NCBI RefSeq assembly: GCF_964355755.1
Contig: NC_092679.1
Span: 22,506,432-22,570,431 of the forward strand
DNA length: 64,000 nucleotides
Reading direction: 5' to 3'
Origin: Antedon mediterranea
Lineage: Eukaryota; Echinodermata; Crinoidea; Comatulida; Antedonidae
Below the pieces are notes generated by a model. It was not told where the DNA came from, made no database searches, and saw only the letters and a list, made by a program, of their open reading frames with translations. The translations under genes and the position numbers were made by a program. Below, in pieces: positions 63,756 through 64,000 of this stretch (positions within the stretch are counted from its first letter, which is position 1; every line of letters starts with the position of its first letter).

Positions 63756-63969
63756 ATGGCCCAAAGGCAATGGGCACATGGAAAACCCATGTCTTATTTG
63801 ACATATTATAAACATCGACAAATAACAGATAATCCACAATTTACCAACCGTTTTCTAAGCCGACGATTTGCAGACAGTGAAGGCCTGTACAGAAAAAACC
63901 TGACGGGCCATTTCGGCTGCATCAACGCAATAGAATTTAGCAACAATGGGGGGAATTTTCTTGCATCCG
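63756..63969 (+). CDS. DCAF5: DDB1- and CUL4-associated factor 5, first coding exon (partial)
   Basis: The exon encodes 71 residues and ends in a GTAAGA donor after 63969; the rest is beyond the right edge. DCAF5 is a WD40-repeat substrate receptor of CUL4-DDB1 ubiquitin ligase. The match is to the DCAF5 N-terminus: FLSRRFADSEGLYRKNLTGH followed by FGCINAIEFSNNGGNFLASG, the first WD repeat, where human DCAF5 has LYKKDLLGHFGCVNAIEFSNNGG. Related DCAF6/DCAF8 proteins lack this exact block. A possible upstream purine-rich 5' UTR is seen. Confident in family despite the short length. Confidence 0.88.
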
Positions 63970-64000
63970 GTAAGAGCCCATGGGTCTAGTAGTAATTTTT

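Overview
The window is nuclear DNA of an intron-rich, AT-rich animal genome. Every protein gene except one is split by short introns with GT-AG borders (plus one AT-AC intron). Coding density is low, and introns and intergenic DNA are full of MITEs, tRNA-derived SINEs, minisatellites and foldback repeats. The protein set (Barkor/ATG14, ACF1/BAZ1A, DNA polymerase epsilon subunit 2, amnionless, DCAF5) is animal. I infer an invertebrate, probably a marine deuterostome such as an echinoderm, but the sequence alone does not fix the taxon.

Layout. (1) 329-8506, minus: 5' part of an unrecognised Pro/Ser-rich gene that runs off the left edge. (2) 8.6-12.6 kb: intergenic, with a 110-bp higher-order minisatellite. 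(3) 12651-13520, plus: intronless LACTB2 (metallo-beta-lactamase-fold nuclease). (4) 14395-19456, plus: ATG14, 11 exons, 492 aa. (5) 23546-38997, minus: BAZ1A/ACF1, 23 exons, 1835 aa, with WAC, DDT, WHIM-type regions, three PHD fingers and a bromodomain. (6) 40663-46944, plus: POLE2, 13 exons, 521 aa, with a U12-type AT-AC intron. POLE2 is head-to-head with BAZ1A across 1.7 kb, and an E2F-like site lies 56 bp upstream of its start codon. (7) 48629-58719, minus: amnionless (AMN), 11 exons, 540 aa, with a non-LTR retrotransposon fragment in one intron. (8) 60833-62901, plus: two-exon unrecognised Ser/Lys-rich protein of 350 aa. (9) 63756 to the right edge, plus: first coding exon of DCAF5.

The exon models were built by reading splice sites and frames by hand. 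In the BAZ1A, POLE2, ATG14 and AMN models every exon joins in phase and the sum is an exact multiple of three, which is strong internal support. The genes do not form one pathway: they cover autophagy initiation, nucleosome remodelling, leading-strand replication, receptor-mediated endocytosis and ubiquitin-ligase substrate choice. What joins them is linkage. The human orthologues of ATG14, BAZ1A, POLE2, AMN and DCAF5 all lie on chromosome 14q, so the window looks like a piece of an ancient animal linkage group, with the intronless LACTB2 as the odd one out.

The most notable observations are the U12 AT-AC intron in POLE2 with its branch site in a tRNA-like repeat, the three PHD fingers in BAZ1A, a 21-bp satellite that matches the inside of the local MITE family, a 1.46-kb element with target-site duplication next to a BAZ1A splice donor, the repeated FxNP motifs in the AMN tail, and the intronless LACTB2.
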